A stretch of DNA of 64,000 bases, from NCBI RefSeq assembly GCF_000227135.1, contig NC_018262.1, forward strand, positions 1,250,223 to 1,314,222, given 5' to 3'. Of the stretch, positions 19,481-29,005 are shown piece by piece (position 1 is the first letter of the stretch; the number at the start of each line of letters is the position of its first letter). Position numbers and translations under genes: made by a program. Below the pieces are notes generated by a model. The model made no database searches. It saw only the letters and a program-made list of their open reading frames with translations, and was not told where the DNA came from. The DNA is from Leishmania donovani (lineage: Eukaryota > Euglenozoa > Kinetoplastea > Trypanosomatida > Trypanosomatidae).

Positions 19481-20989
19481 GCTGACAAGAGATAGAATAG
19501 GAAGGGATAAGAAGGTCTGGGGAGCCGCAGGAGCATCCATTTCTCTGAAGTTCGCCCGCAGTGGACACTCCTCATCTCCATTCGCCGCGCGCGTCGCTCG
19601 CGCGTGGGGGAAGGGGGAAGTCAGTCGAGGCGGGAGTGTGGTCGAGGTAGCATGGTGCACAGTATGTGATTGAGGAGAAACCACTGGCTCTGCTCCGGTT
19701 CTCGTTTCCGTTCTCCTCGTCTCCGTGAGGGCTACATCACATGCTTGCCGCATTTTTTCGTTCTAGCTCAGCGGACGCAGCCCACAGAAGTCGCCTCAAC
19801 AGAACCAAGAAGAGAATGCACACACTCAACTGTCTTCCGCATCTCGCCAGACTCGCTTCTTTCGGTGCCCCGTCATTGTGCTGAGTGTCGTCATCGGTTT
19901 CGCGCAACAGAGAACAACGATAAAAAAGGTGAAAGGTGCCATTGTGGCACCCCCCCCCCCACGATGAGGTGAGGTGGGATCGTGCTCCTCGGTCCAGCCG
20001 CGACAAGTGCAAAGCGAAAGTGAGAAAAAAATCTCAGAGGCGCGTACATCACACCAAGCGAAGCGATTCGTAGATGAATGGAGGACGAGGAAGAAGTGGC
20101 AGGCGAGCAGCAAGCGAAGCGAGGAAAAGAAAAACGTTTTCCGGCGCTTTGGGGCATCGGCACCCATCGAATACACACCGCGACATATGAAGGTGGGAGA
20201 GAAACCGGAGAGGCTGCCAGACGCATCGGAATCGGGCGCAGGGCTGAACCCAAAGACGAAGACAACTAGAGAACGGGAGGCAGCAAAATATGAGTCAGCA
20301 GCTCCATCCATGGCAGCCAAGGAGAGTGAGCACGCGTGTGTGTGTGTGAGTGGGTGGGTGTGGGTGTTTGCTTTCCGTTTTTTTGATTCGCTCACGATGG
20401 ACATCGGCGGGTTCGGTGTAGCACCTATGGCTCCGTGTGCTGTCAGTGGCGCTGCTTATGTTTGTTGCGTGGCCTTTTTGCCCGCCAAAGGTGGAGCAAA
20501 CACACACGCGCGCATGCGCACAAAAAAAAAACGAGGAGAGCTTCCAGGAAAAAGCAAAAGAGAGGGAGTTAAACATGAAAAAAAAACGAACCAAGTGCCG
20601 CACGGTGGAAGTGGAGGGAGAAGGGCACGGGGCACGGAGAAGCATAGGAAGAGAGCGAGAGCAGCAAGCAAAAAAAGGGTAGGAAGAGGGAGGGGGAGCG
20701 GGCGCACCGCCACCGTCATCTTTGCTGCATCTCCCATCGAAAATCTCGCCTCCGTCGTCACAGATGATCGCTGCTCTCTGGCACTTCTATCCCGTTCTTG
20801 CCTTTACGTGACTTTGACAAACGCGCATACAGAACCACCAGAGGAACGAGAACAAAACTCAGCAAAACGAGCATGACGCAGCCCGCTCGACTACAGGCGT
20901 GCGCCTACTCGTTTCGACTAGCAGCCAGATTACTCTTTCCACTTTGATGATGCTGAGCGCACTGGCCTCGTGCATTGGGCAACGCGCGC

Positions 20990-21480
20990 GTGTGCGGGTG
21001 CAGGTTTACGCATGTGGCCTCCAACAAGGCGCATCCGTAGCGAAGCAGGCCACCTCAACGTGGCGCTGCGGTTCAGTTCCCCGCAATAGGGGACGCCAAG
21101 CGCCTGCAAACCTGCTTTTCGAGGTGGGTGAGTGCGGCGTAGGCTCCGGCAGACAGACCGTGGGTAGCGGCGTGGCCCGGGGGGGGGGAGCTGGGCCACT
21201 TTCCATGTATGCGCTACCCCCACTGCCGCTCGTGGTCACGCGCGGGAACCATCACCCACTTGCTCGCTCTCCTAATGGGCGCCTCTTTTGCGGTGCAGTT
21301 ATGTGAAAAAATGCGCAATACCCGATATGCGCCAACACCTTCACCGGCCCTGCCCCGCTCACGGTCCACCTCAGACGCGTCCAACGGGGTCAACGAGCGT
21401 TTAAAAGCCGCACCGTGGATGCGTGGCCACCGCTGCGAGGAGTTACCCTAGCGTCTGCGGTGTTGCCCGAGTCTGGAAAA
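20990..21480. mobile_element. Possible degenerate SIDER-like retroposon remnant
   Basis: A GC-rich, non-microsatellite island with an internal G10 run at 21179-21188 followed by AGCTGGGCCAC, plus segments such as CCCCGCAATAGGGGACGCC (21080-21098). Its texture is like the island at 6.7-7.0 kb and unlike the surrounding purine-rich spacer. No direct repeats flanking it and no intact retroposon ends were found, so the call is tentative. Confidence 0.3.
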
Positions 21481-22752
21481 AGAACGGCGTCGTCACTGAA
21501 TCGCCGACGCCAGCGCTGCAAAGGTTACCTTCGCCGTCTCCCACTCCATGTTTCTCTGCGAGCCGTTCGGGCTGCCCGACCCTTTCCTGCCCCCGTCCGA
21601 GGAGGCACCTGATCCGTCTCTCCGCCGTCGGTGCGAACCGTCCATAGTGCCTCTTTCTCTCGTTTCGTGATTATGCATTGTCTCGGATTCGCACTCCGAC
21701 CAGCCAGATGGGGGGGAGGGGGGGTGCGGTTGCCGGAGAAAGGAGCACGTGAGTCATCGGAGAGAAGCTTTCGCGTACAGGAAGCTGTGCCGCTGGGCGA
21801 GGCAGGGCCCTCGGTTTACATTTGTGCGCGCGCGCAAAAGCAGAAGAGTTCGCGCATGGAGCGATAAACGGCCACGGAGTGTGCCTCGCTGCCGTGGCGC
21901 TCACAGGGATAACGCCTCAAGGAAAAAAAATACGAGGCGCTCATCAAGCAAGTCTACACAGGCACGCACATGAATAACCTCTCACCCTTTCCACCTCAAC
22001 TTCAGGCTTGAGAACGCGGCAAATTAAGACTCTTCTTCGCTGATTTTCTTTTTTCGGCGGAGGGGACTTCTCGCATGTGTAAGTCTCCAAGTACGGGTCG
22101 ATGACCGAATAGCTGCGCACAGTCCTCACCCGTTTGGAGAAGGGCCCGAGACGCTGCCTGCTGACGCACGCAGATACAGGCAAACACACAAACACACACA
22201 TCAGCCCGTGAAATTCGAGTACGACAGCCATGCAAAAGGACCCAGAGCAGTAGAACAAGGGTGAGTGAAGGGGGGAGCGAAAAAAAAAAGAGAGGAAGAA
22301 AGCATCGATAAGCAACAAGGAAGAGTAGACACAAAAACAAAGGCGGAGGAGGGGAAGCGCTTTCGCCCGCTGTAGTCGTCGTCCGCGTGGAGAAGCCGTC
22401 ATCCCTTTTTCGGTGAACACGAAACAGACAAGGCGCTAGGGACGGGAGAGCCAGAGAACAGAGCAGCCACAAGGGAAACCAAAAGGCAGAGAGCACGGAA
22501 ACAAGAACAGTAAAGCGCATTCATGCACACACCCACGCACACGCGCAAAAGGAAATGTAAAAAAATGAGCACACTTTTCCTCCTCTGACGCTGTATCCTT
22601 TCGGGGCGTGCTTTCGTTCCTGCTGCTATCGTATTCGCGACTGCACAGTATTGAGAGTAGACCGAGCAAACATGAAAGGTAAGCGTGGAAAGTCATGGAG
22701 GTGGAGGACAAGAGAAGTCACTAAAGCACCTACTCTTTGGCTCTCTGCTTGC

Positions 22753-24291
22753 TTACAGCTTCGCCCATTGCGACAGCTTCACGGCGGCGTTCCAGGCCTC
22801 CAGGCGAGCCTTGCGCACTTGTTCATCTGTCGTGATGGGGCTCACAGTCTCACCGCTAAGGTGCTCCTTGGCCGTCTTCTGTACCTCCTCGATAGACTTC
22901 CAGACGCCGACGGCCAGGCCAGCGCAAAGGGCTGCGCCAAGGGCGGTCGTCTCGGTGAGATGCGGCACGTAAAGGTTCACACCCAGGATGTCGGCCTGCA
23001 TCTCCATGAGCAGGCGACTACGCGTGAGCCCACCGTCGACGCGCAGGCAGTTGATCTCAACGCCGCTGTCCTCTTTCATAGCAAGCATCACTGCGCTCAC
23101 CTGCATGGAGATGGCCTCGAGGGCGGCGCGGATTATGTGCGACTTATTCGTTTTGTACGTCATGCCCACAAGGGTGCCACGAGCCGTCGGGTCCCAGTAC
23201 GGGGCGAGAAGACCGCCGAAGGCAGGCACAAACACGACTCCGTCTGTGCTGCCCACTTTGCGGGCGATGCTCTCCATCTCCATGGGGTGGTCGAAGAAGC
23301 CAAGGTTGGACCGCATCCATTCCACTGTGGCGCCAGCGCCCGCAATGGAGCCCTCCAGGGCAAATTTGGTCGGCTCGGTACCCAGTTTGTACGCAATGGT
23401 GCCGAGCAGACCGTGCTTCGAGAACTGCGGCTCCGTGCCCACGTTCATGAGCACGAAGCAGCCCGTGCCGTAGGTGTTCTTGGCATCACCCTTGTTCAGG
23501 CCTATGTGACCGAACAGGGCACTCTGCTGGTCGCCAATGCAGCCCGTCACGGGCGTCGGCATGCCGAGAGCATCGCGGATGCCGTGATCGTTGGCCGAGA
23601 CATTGCAGTAGTGCTCGCTGTTGCTGCGAATCTCCGGCAGTGTCGCGCGTGGAATGTCGAGCTCCTGGCAGAGCTTGTCGCACCACTGCTGCGTCCTCAG
23701 GTTCATTAGGAAGGTGCGGCTGGCGTTTGACACATCCGTCACAAACACCTTGCCCTCGCTCAGCTTCCACAGCAGCCACGTCTCGATAGTGCCGAGGAGT
23801 AGCGAGCCGCTCTTGCGCGCGGCGGCGACGGCTGGGACATTTTCCAGCATCCAGCGGAACTTGAAGGCGGTGAAGTAGGTGCTTACGGGCAAGCCAGTAA
23901 TACTGGCGGCAAAGTTGCTGTCGCCGCCACCACATTCCTTTGCGATGCGGTTGCTCAATTCATAGGTACGGGCGTCGCTCCACACAATGGCGTTGCACAG
24001 CGGCTTCCCGGTCTTGCGGTCCCAGGCGACACCTGTCTCACGCTGGTTCGTGATACCTATCGCGGACACTTTGTCGAACTTGGGGTCTTTTGAGCGCAGC
24101 TTCTTCAGCGCCTCTGCAAGGCAGAGGCAACAGTTGCTGTAAATCTCTTCCGGATCGTGCTCCAGCCACCCAGGACGCGGCGTGATCTGTTTATGGAAGA
24201 GCTGGTGGGCTGAGAGGACGGTGAATTTTTCGTCGAAGATGATGCACCGACTAGAGGTGGTGCCCTGGTCAATAGACGCGACGTACGGCAT
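22753..24291 (-). CDS. GK: Glycerol kinase, glycosomal
   Basis: 512 residues from the ATG at 24289-24291. The frame is open further upstream, but that part translates a (TA)n run and lies before a good splice acceptor, so it is leader. FGGY-family features are complete: N-terminal phosphate-binding loop SIDQGTTSSR (6-15), substrate-region GWLEHDPEEI (41-50), and the C-terminal domain with AFGGLLAPYWDPTARG and LRVDGGLTRSRLLMEMQADIL, the FGGY signature region. Length equals the usual 500-520. The protein ends WAKL, whose last three residues (AKL) form a type 1 peroxisomal targeting signal, so import into glycosomes is expected. It converts glycerol and ATP to glycerol-3-phosphate and, in glycosomes, may run in reverse under anaerobiosis in some trypanosomes. 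Neighbours are unrelated in function. Confidence 0.96.
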   Translation of the reverse strand: MPYVASIDQGTTSSRCIIFDEKFTVLSAHQLFHKQITPRPGWLEHDPEEIYSNCCLCLAEALKKLRSKDPKFDKVSAIGITNQRETGVAWDRKTGKPLCNAIVWSDARTYELSNRIAKECGGGDSNFAASITGLPVSTYFTAFKFRWMLENVPAVAAARKSGSLLLGTIETWLLWKLSEGKVFVTDVSNASRTFLMNLRTQQWCDKLCQELDIPRATLPEIRSNSEHYCNVSANDHGIRDALGMPTPVTGCIGDQQSALFGHIGLNKGDAKNTYGTGCFVLMNVGTEPQFSKHGLLGTIAYKLGTEPTKFALEGSIAGAGATVEWMRSNLGFFDHPMEMESIARKVGSTDGVVFVPAFGGLLAPYWDPTARGTLVGMTYKTNKSHIIRAALEAISMQVSAVMLAMKEDSGVEINCLRVDGGLTRSRLLMEMQADILGVNLYVPHLTETTALGAALCAGLAVGVWKSIEEVQKTAKEHLSGETVSPITTDEQVRKARLEAWNAAVKLSQWAKL

Positions 24292-24333
24292 GCTGTTTTT
24301 TCCCTTCTGTGTCTGTTTTTGGAGGAATACTAG

Positions 24334-24353
24334 AATATATATATATATATATA
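24334..24353. repeat. (TA)n tract in the glycerol kinase 5' leader
   Basis: Ten AT units lying between the proposed splice acceptor and the start codon of glycerol kinase, so probably present in the mature 5' UTR. This is unusual in an otherwise GC-rich coding neighbourhood. Confidence 0.8.
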
Positions 24354-24355
24354 AA

Positions 24356-24380
24356 CTAGAGAGGGAGACGGAGAGATGTG
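24356..24380 (-). promoter_or_regulatory. Putative spliced-leader acceptor for glycerol kinase
   Basis: The coding strand reads a pyrimidine tract CATCTCTCCGTCTCCCTCTC followed by TAG; the AG is the complement of 24356-24357. The 5' leader would be about 64 nt and would begin directly with the TA repeat. This also rules out the upstream in-frame extension. Confidence 0.55.
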
Positions 24381-25465
24381 AGAAGCGGCAGATAACGAGA
24401 ACAGAAGAAGAAGTGCGAAGAGCAAAAATCCTTTCAGTCTGATTTTCAGTTCGCGCGCGCGTGTGTGTGTGTGAGGAGAAAGGCACAGGAAAAAAATCAA
24501 AGAGGTATGTGCGCACTGGATATGATGTACACGTCAGAGGAACAAAGGACAAGGAGAGAGTGAGATGAGCAAGAAAAAGGATATCGGGTGCAGCGCAGCA
24601 CAGAGATCTGGTTTTCATGGGTCAATCGTGAATGCAAAGGAACACAAACCCACACGCGCACACACAAATATGGAGATATACGCCGAGGTGAAGGTGTGAG
24701 TACGCGGAGGAGTAGGAGGGAGAGACAAAGTGTGCTCGCTGAGAGTACGGTAAGGCAATATGCAGAGATATACTCGCTTTCTGTTGCCGTTGTCGTGGAC
24801 GGGTTCCCTTTCTGGAGCTTCGTCGACTGCTAGAAAGGCACTGTTGTAGTGCCGGTGGCATCCACGGTGTAGGCTGTCTTGGTGCACCTCCGCATGAGGA
24901 TCCCGTTTCGCGCTACCTTTTTTTCCTCCTTTCAAACGAGGGTCGTAAAATCGTTGTGCTAGTTCGCCTGCGCGGCAATCGGCCACACACACACACACAC
25001 CTCACGGGAAGCTCCACTGGCAGCGCCATCGTGAATGGCAGAACACCTCACAGGAGGCGAAATACATGCCCGTAGCACACCACGCAACGGCAGAGAGGAG
25101 TACACTGTACTTTCCTCTGCAAATCGAGTGTCTCCTTCCTCATTGCTAGCAAAATCTTGCTCAAGTATACTAACCCGAAGTGGACAGCTGATGATAAAAT
25201 GAGACAGCAGTGGGAAGCGACAAGAGCGTCTTCGACATGAGTCGCGTCTCACCTCAAGGACGTCAAAAGAGAAAGCCGGAGTCGGTGAGCCTAAGCAGTA
25301 TCAGCGGGGCCCGTCATGTACGGCACTCTCTACGGCCTCTAGCACCGTTCGTGTGAGGCCATCTCTACTTGTGGGGAAGACTTGCCTCGTGCCTGCTACC
25401 CCCTCCCCCTCCTCCCCCTAAAAACCCGCCTCGTCAACCTCCAGCTCTATGCATACGCGGCTCCA

Positions 25466-25623
25466 TCAGTGTACCCCCTGCGCGCGTCCGCCCCATCCGC
25501 GAGAGAGGGAGGGGGCAGAGGCAACACAGAGGGCCGCTTCCACGGTCAGGACACGGTGCGTCATGGATATTGCTCCGACTCAGTGTCGAATTTGTGTTAA
25601 ACGTGGATCATCCTTCAGAACCG
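25466..25623. repeat. 158-bp direct repeat, copy 1
   Basis: About 97% identical to 25939-26096 (roughly four substitutions), same orientation, offset 473 bp. The sequence before and after is unrelated, so the boundaries are sharp. On the coding strand it contains GGATGATCC near one end and two CTGA strings downstream, loosely like C and D boxes. The C-like box does not match the RUGAUGA consensus, so a snoRNA call is not justified. Confidence 0.85.
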
Positions 25624-25788
25624 CGTAAGCCAGAGGCTGAACACGAGACACGAGGCACGTGCAACCACGCACCAGCGGCAGTGCAAGCGCACATAGAAAG
25701 CTGCAATCATTGTAGTAATGTGAGTTTGCTCTACGCCGCCTGAACTCTCCATACCGTCTCCCAGAGGCCAAACCGAGAAGCAGCGCCA

Positions 25789-25806
25789 AAGAGAGAGAGA
25801 GAGAGA
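25789..25806. repeat. (GA)n microsatellite
   Basis: Nine consecutive GA/AG units between the two copies of the 158-bp repeat. Confidence 0.8.
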
Positions 25807-25938
25807 TAAGGCGGCCATCGTCTACTCGACTACTACTCATGCGCCCAGACACGCGCAAAAATAAAGCAGATGAGTCAGCACCTCACATGCATTCTCGCGT
25901 CGAGCAGAATTTGCCTCCACCATCCACTCAGCCTACTG

Positions 25939-26096
25939 TCAGTGAGCCCCCTGCGCGCGTCCGCCCCATCCGCGAGAGAGGGAGGGGGCAGAGGCAACAC
26001 AGAGGGCCGCTTCCACGGTCAGGACACGGTGCGTCATGGATATTGCTCCGACTCAGTGTCGAATTTGTGTTCAACGTGGATCATCCTTCAGTACCG
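25939..26096. repeat. 158-bp direct repeat, copy 2
   Basis: Second copy of the unit at 25466-25623, same orientation. Differences seen: GAG versus GTA just inside the left edge, TTCAAC versus TTAAAC near the right, and GTACC versus GAACC at the right edge. It lies in the presumptive 3' region of the J-protein mRNA. Confidence 0.85.
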
Positions 26097-27618
26097 GCTC
26101 TCACGATCAAACGCATTCACCTGCACTCTCATCAAGACGCCCCCTTTCCAACGGCAACGCACACATTTGATGGTGCGCCCCCTCCTCATCCCCTATCCGT
26201 ACCTCTTTCGGCTCACATTTGCATGCAACGTGCAATCGGTGGCGTTTGCTTTGCTTTCTTTTTCGGTGGAAACTGAAATGACGACATCCTCTGACAGCCC
26301 GCGCTTCGCACGTCCGGCAACATACGCAGCTCATCGCCTCTTTAGCACTTCCACCGAGACAGTCGTTTCGCCGTTTTCTTCCTGGCTGCCACACGCGCAC
26401 CTCTCCGGCTTTCCTTCTCTCCCAACACGAGACACAACTCAGCAGGCAAATTAGCTTGGATGGGTGCACACCTTTCGTGCGTTCTGCGATCATACTGCTT
26501 ACGGCTTGCGTTTAAATCCAAAGAACAATCAGCGATGTTTCCTGACGCTAACAAGATGAAATCATGCAGATGCAGTCCCACACAGTCACGTCGCCACACA
26601 CGACCACTGCAAGCACACACACTTATGCAACACTTCCGCGGAAGCGCAACGTTCTGCGCATGACGACAGTGGCGAAAAAGTCGCGGTCCACATCAATCGC
26701 TGAACAGTTTTCCCATCGCCGAGCGGATACCGACGGGTAGGTAGGAACGCAACACACGGAACGCCCACGACTATGGCACCAAAGAAGAACAAAAAAACAG
26801 CCGCATGCAACAACCGTGTGAAGATGAGAGAGACGCGCATACGGAGAGAGGGAGAGAGCAAAAGAAGAGCGAAGACAACGTTTTCGCATGTCGCTGCGGG
26901 GATGGGAGAAGCGATTCCCGAATAGACACATACGGCAGCAGAGGGTAAGGATGGCAGTTGCATCGTCATGCACACTCACGACGAAATCTGCACAGCCTGA
27001 GGCAGAGGCGCAGTCAGAGAGACGGATCAGCGACACTCCGACATGAGTCATGTCTCATCTGCCTCTCTCACAAAAAACAAGGCGCGTCTAGTGTGCTGTC
27101 CTCACCGCACAGGCACAATCTGCTCCGTGTAACAGCCAGAAACGAGTGTACCTCAGCGCCTCTTTACTTCTTTTTTTGGGGGGGGGGTTTACAGCGGGCG
27201 CCCCCCAACCCACCCAACCACCCCGGCAACCACCACGCACTGGGCAGACTGGGAGAAGAGAAGGGCAGCAGGGGAAGTCGAAAAGGTCAACGAAGCAGAT
27301 GGATGTAAGAGTTCTCGAACGCGTAACCGAAGCAACCCGCAACACTACCAGCATGCCCATATCCATCATTGAAACAGCACCGCCTTCGCATTGGTCTTTC
27401 ATTACGGCTCTCACACACACAATACGCGCACGTGTGTTTCCTTGAGAGAGAGAGAAGAGGCGACGCCATGTGTGTGCAGAGGGATATCTGCACACCTCGT
27501 GGGCTGGGCGGCACAGAGAGAACAAACACCCACAGGCGCGCACGCCGTAGTAGCACACGGCACACGTGGAGATAAAACAAGAGCACATCAGCTGCTGTGT
27601 GCGAAGGGTGAACACGCC

Positions 27619-28905
27619 TTACAGCTTCATGGATTCGAGCGGTGCTGACAGGTCCTTCACCGGCAGTTCACCACCTGTGACAATGGCGCGCTTCTTCAAA
27701 ATCCCTTCCTTCAAATCCTTCTCCCGTTGAGCCACGAGCATCGGCTGGAGCTTGGACTTGCCGGTGACGGCGACGCGCTGGCACATGCCTGTCTGCCCAA
27801 AACGCAGGTTGCGCAGCGCAGCCAGGCATATTGTTCTTGCGTTCTTCGAGCCGTTGTCCATGTCTGTGTACTCGATGAACGTCCACTTGGTGGTGTTAGG
27901 GCTGTTCATCGCGATGCTGTTCAGTCCCTTGGCCACGAGTGCGCCGGCGTAGCCGGCATCCGGCGCTGACCACGGCGTCTCTCGAATAGCCTGCTCCAGC
28001 TCCTTCTGGATGGCACCGTAATGATGCGTGCGGCTCTCCGAGTTGAACTCGCGCAAGATTGGGCACCGCTTTGGGATCTCCTCCTCCCTCATGTATTGGT
28101 GGCTGAAGCGTGTCGAGGCTACCTTGCGCGATGCAATCGCCTCTGGGTCGTACACGAACATGAACTCCCGAAAGTCCTCAAACTTCCGTTGCGTAGCACG
28201 GCGGTAGGAGGACTCCTCGCGAATGCGCAGCGCATCAATCTGCTGCTCTCTAGCCTCCGGCAGTGCATTGTACTTGTCAATCAACGTCCTATCCACCTCC
28301 AGGGGCATTGGAGGGGGCAGGCCCTCGTCCATGTTCTTAAGCCGCCGTCGCTTCTCGGCGAGCATGCGGTTCACCGTGTGATAGCGCTCAACGCTGTACA
28401 GAAGAACGAGCACCACCGTCCCAATCGAGATGGCGATCTCCGATCCGTTGAGAAACACGAGCAGCTCGCGAAGAAAACTACGATGTTCTCTCGTCTGACG
28501 ACGGTCGCGCTCCTCGGCGGCCCAGCGCTCCCGCTCCCGTTGCTCATTCGCCTTGCGCACCTGCTCGTTTCGTTCCGCCCAGAAGGCGCCGCCGGTAGGG
28601 GTCTCTCGTTTCTCCCTTTGGCGGGATCGCGAGGAAGGCGTGCGTCGCGCCTCATCGGCAGCGCTTCCTCCGATAGACGACTCGCGGTATTGCGCGCGCA
28701 GCAGGCGGTAGGCGGCGTTGATCTCTCGGAACTTGACGGGGTCACCGTTCTCCACATCTGGATGGTACCTCTTAGTGAGTTCATAGAAGCGATGTCGAAC
28801 CTCCTCGAAGGGCGTTCCCGGGGAAACGCCGAGCACTTGGTGAGGGTTCAACGGCCCGCTGTGGTCACTATGCGCGGTGAGACAGCGGAGAGTGCGGCGG
28901 AGCAT
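27619..28905 (-). CDS. Membrane-anchored J-domain (DnaJ-like) protein
   Basis: 428 residues from the ATG at 28903-28905; further upstream the frame lies beyond the probable splice acceptor. The J domain starts about residue 19 (LNPHQVLGVSPGTPFEEVRHRF) and carries the HPD motif at 48-50, which stimulates Hsp70 ATPase. The N-terminus MLRRTLRCLTAHS is basic and hydroxylated, like a mitochondrial presequence. Residues about 85-148 are very charged and helical. A single membrane segment follows at about 154-172 (SEIAISIGTVVLVLLYSV), then a 250-residue soluble C-terminal region with no domain I recognise. It has no G/F-rich or zinc-finger region, so it is a type III J-protein. An inner-membrane mitochondrial location is an inference from the presequence-like N-terminus. 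Confidence 0.8.
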   Translation of the reverse strand: MLRRTLRCLTAHSDHSGPLNPHQVLGVSPGTPFEEVRHRFYELTKRYHPDVENGDPVKFREINAAYRLLRAQYRESSIGGSAADEARRTPSSRSRQREKRETPTGGAFWAERNEQVRKANEQRERERWAAEERDRRQTREHRSFLRELLVFLNGSEIAISIGTVVLVLLYSVERYHTVNRMLAEKRRRLKNMDEGLPPPMPLEVDRTLIDKYNALPEAREQQIDALRIREESSYRRATQRKFEDFREFMFVYDPEAIASRKVASTRFSHQYMREEEIPKRCPILREFNSESRTHHYGAIQKELEQAIRETPWSAPDAGYAGALVAKGLNSIAMNSPNTTKWTFIEYTDMDNGSKNARTICLAALRNLRFGQTGMCQRVAVTGKSKLQPMLVAQREKDLKEGILKKRAIVTGGELPVKDLSAPLESMKL

Positions 28906-28958
28906 CGTCGACAAGGAAGGCAAACGTGCACGCACCGATACAAACAAACACAAAAAAG

Positions 28959-29005
28959 CTCGAGCAGACGCATGAAATTGGGGTAGAGGGGAAAGGGAGA
29001 GTGGA
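28959..29005 (-). promoter_or_regulatory. Putative spliced-leader acceptor for the J-domain gene
   Basis: The coding strand carries a pyrimidine-rich tract CTCTCCCTTTCCCCTCTACCCC (complement of about 28982-29003) followed downstream by CTCGAG, with AG at the complement of 28959-28960. The leader would be about 53 nt. Confidence 0.4.

Larger units (their letters stand above)
16781..22752. other. Very long spacer (6.0 kb) between glycerol kinase and the multi-barrel gene
   Basis: The longest gene-free stretch of the window. It contains one copy of the 500-bp repeat (18861-19480), an assembly gap (19291-19380), a possible degenerate retroposon (20990-21480), purine-rich blocks and several homopolymers (C-run at 19950-19961, G-run at 21179-21188, A-runs at 20522-20530 and 22280-22289). 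All overlapping open frames have low-complexity or cysteine/serine-rich translations with no recognisable domain. A gene lost in the gap cannot be excluded but would have to be very small. Confidence 0.6.
24292..27618. other. Long spacer: J-protein 3' region and glycerol kinase 5' region
   Basis: 3.3 kb without a supported gene. It holds the (TA)n leader tract, two copies of a 158-bp direct repeat (25466-25623 and 25939-26096), a GA microsatellite (25789-25806) and a T7G10 homopolymer junction (27172-27187). Two similar short palindrome-like strings beginning GACATGAGTC lie at 25234 and 27040. Confidence 0.6.

Noticed and set aside
22753..24618. N-terminally extended glycerol kinase
   Set aside because: The extension has no ATG at its start, translates TA and CA repeats and lies upstream of the likely splice acceptor.
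25466..25623. Definite C/D snoRNA call for the 158-bp repeat
   Set aside because: The C-like box does not match RUGAUGA and no guide complementarity to rRNA could be verified by eye; kept only as a hypothesis.
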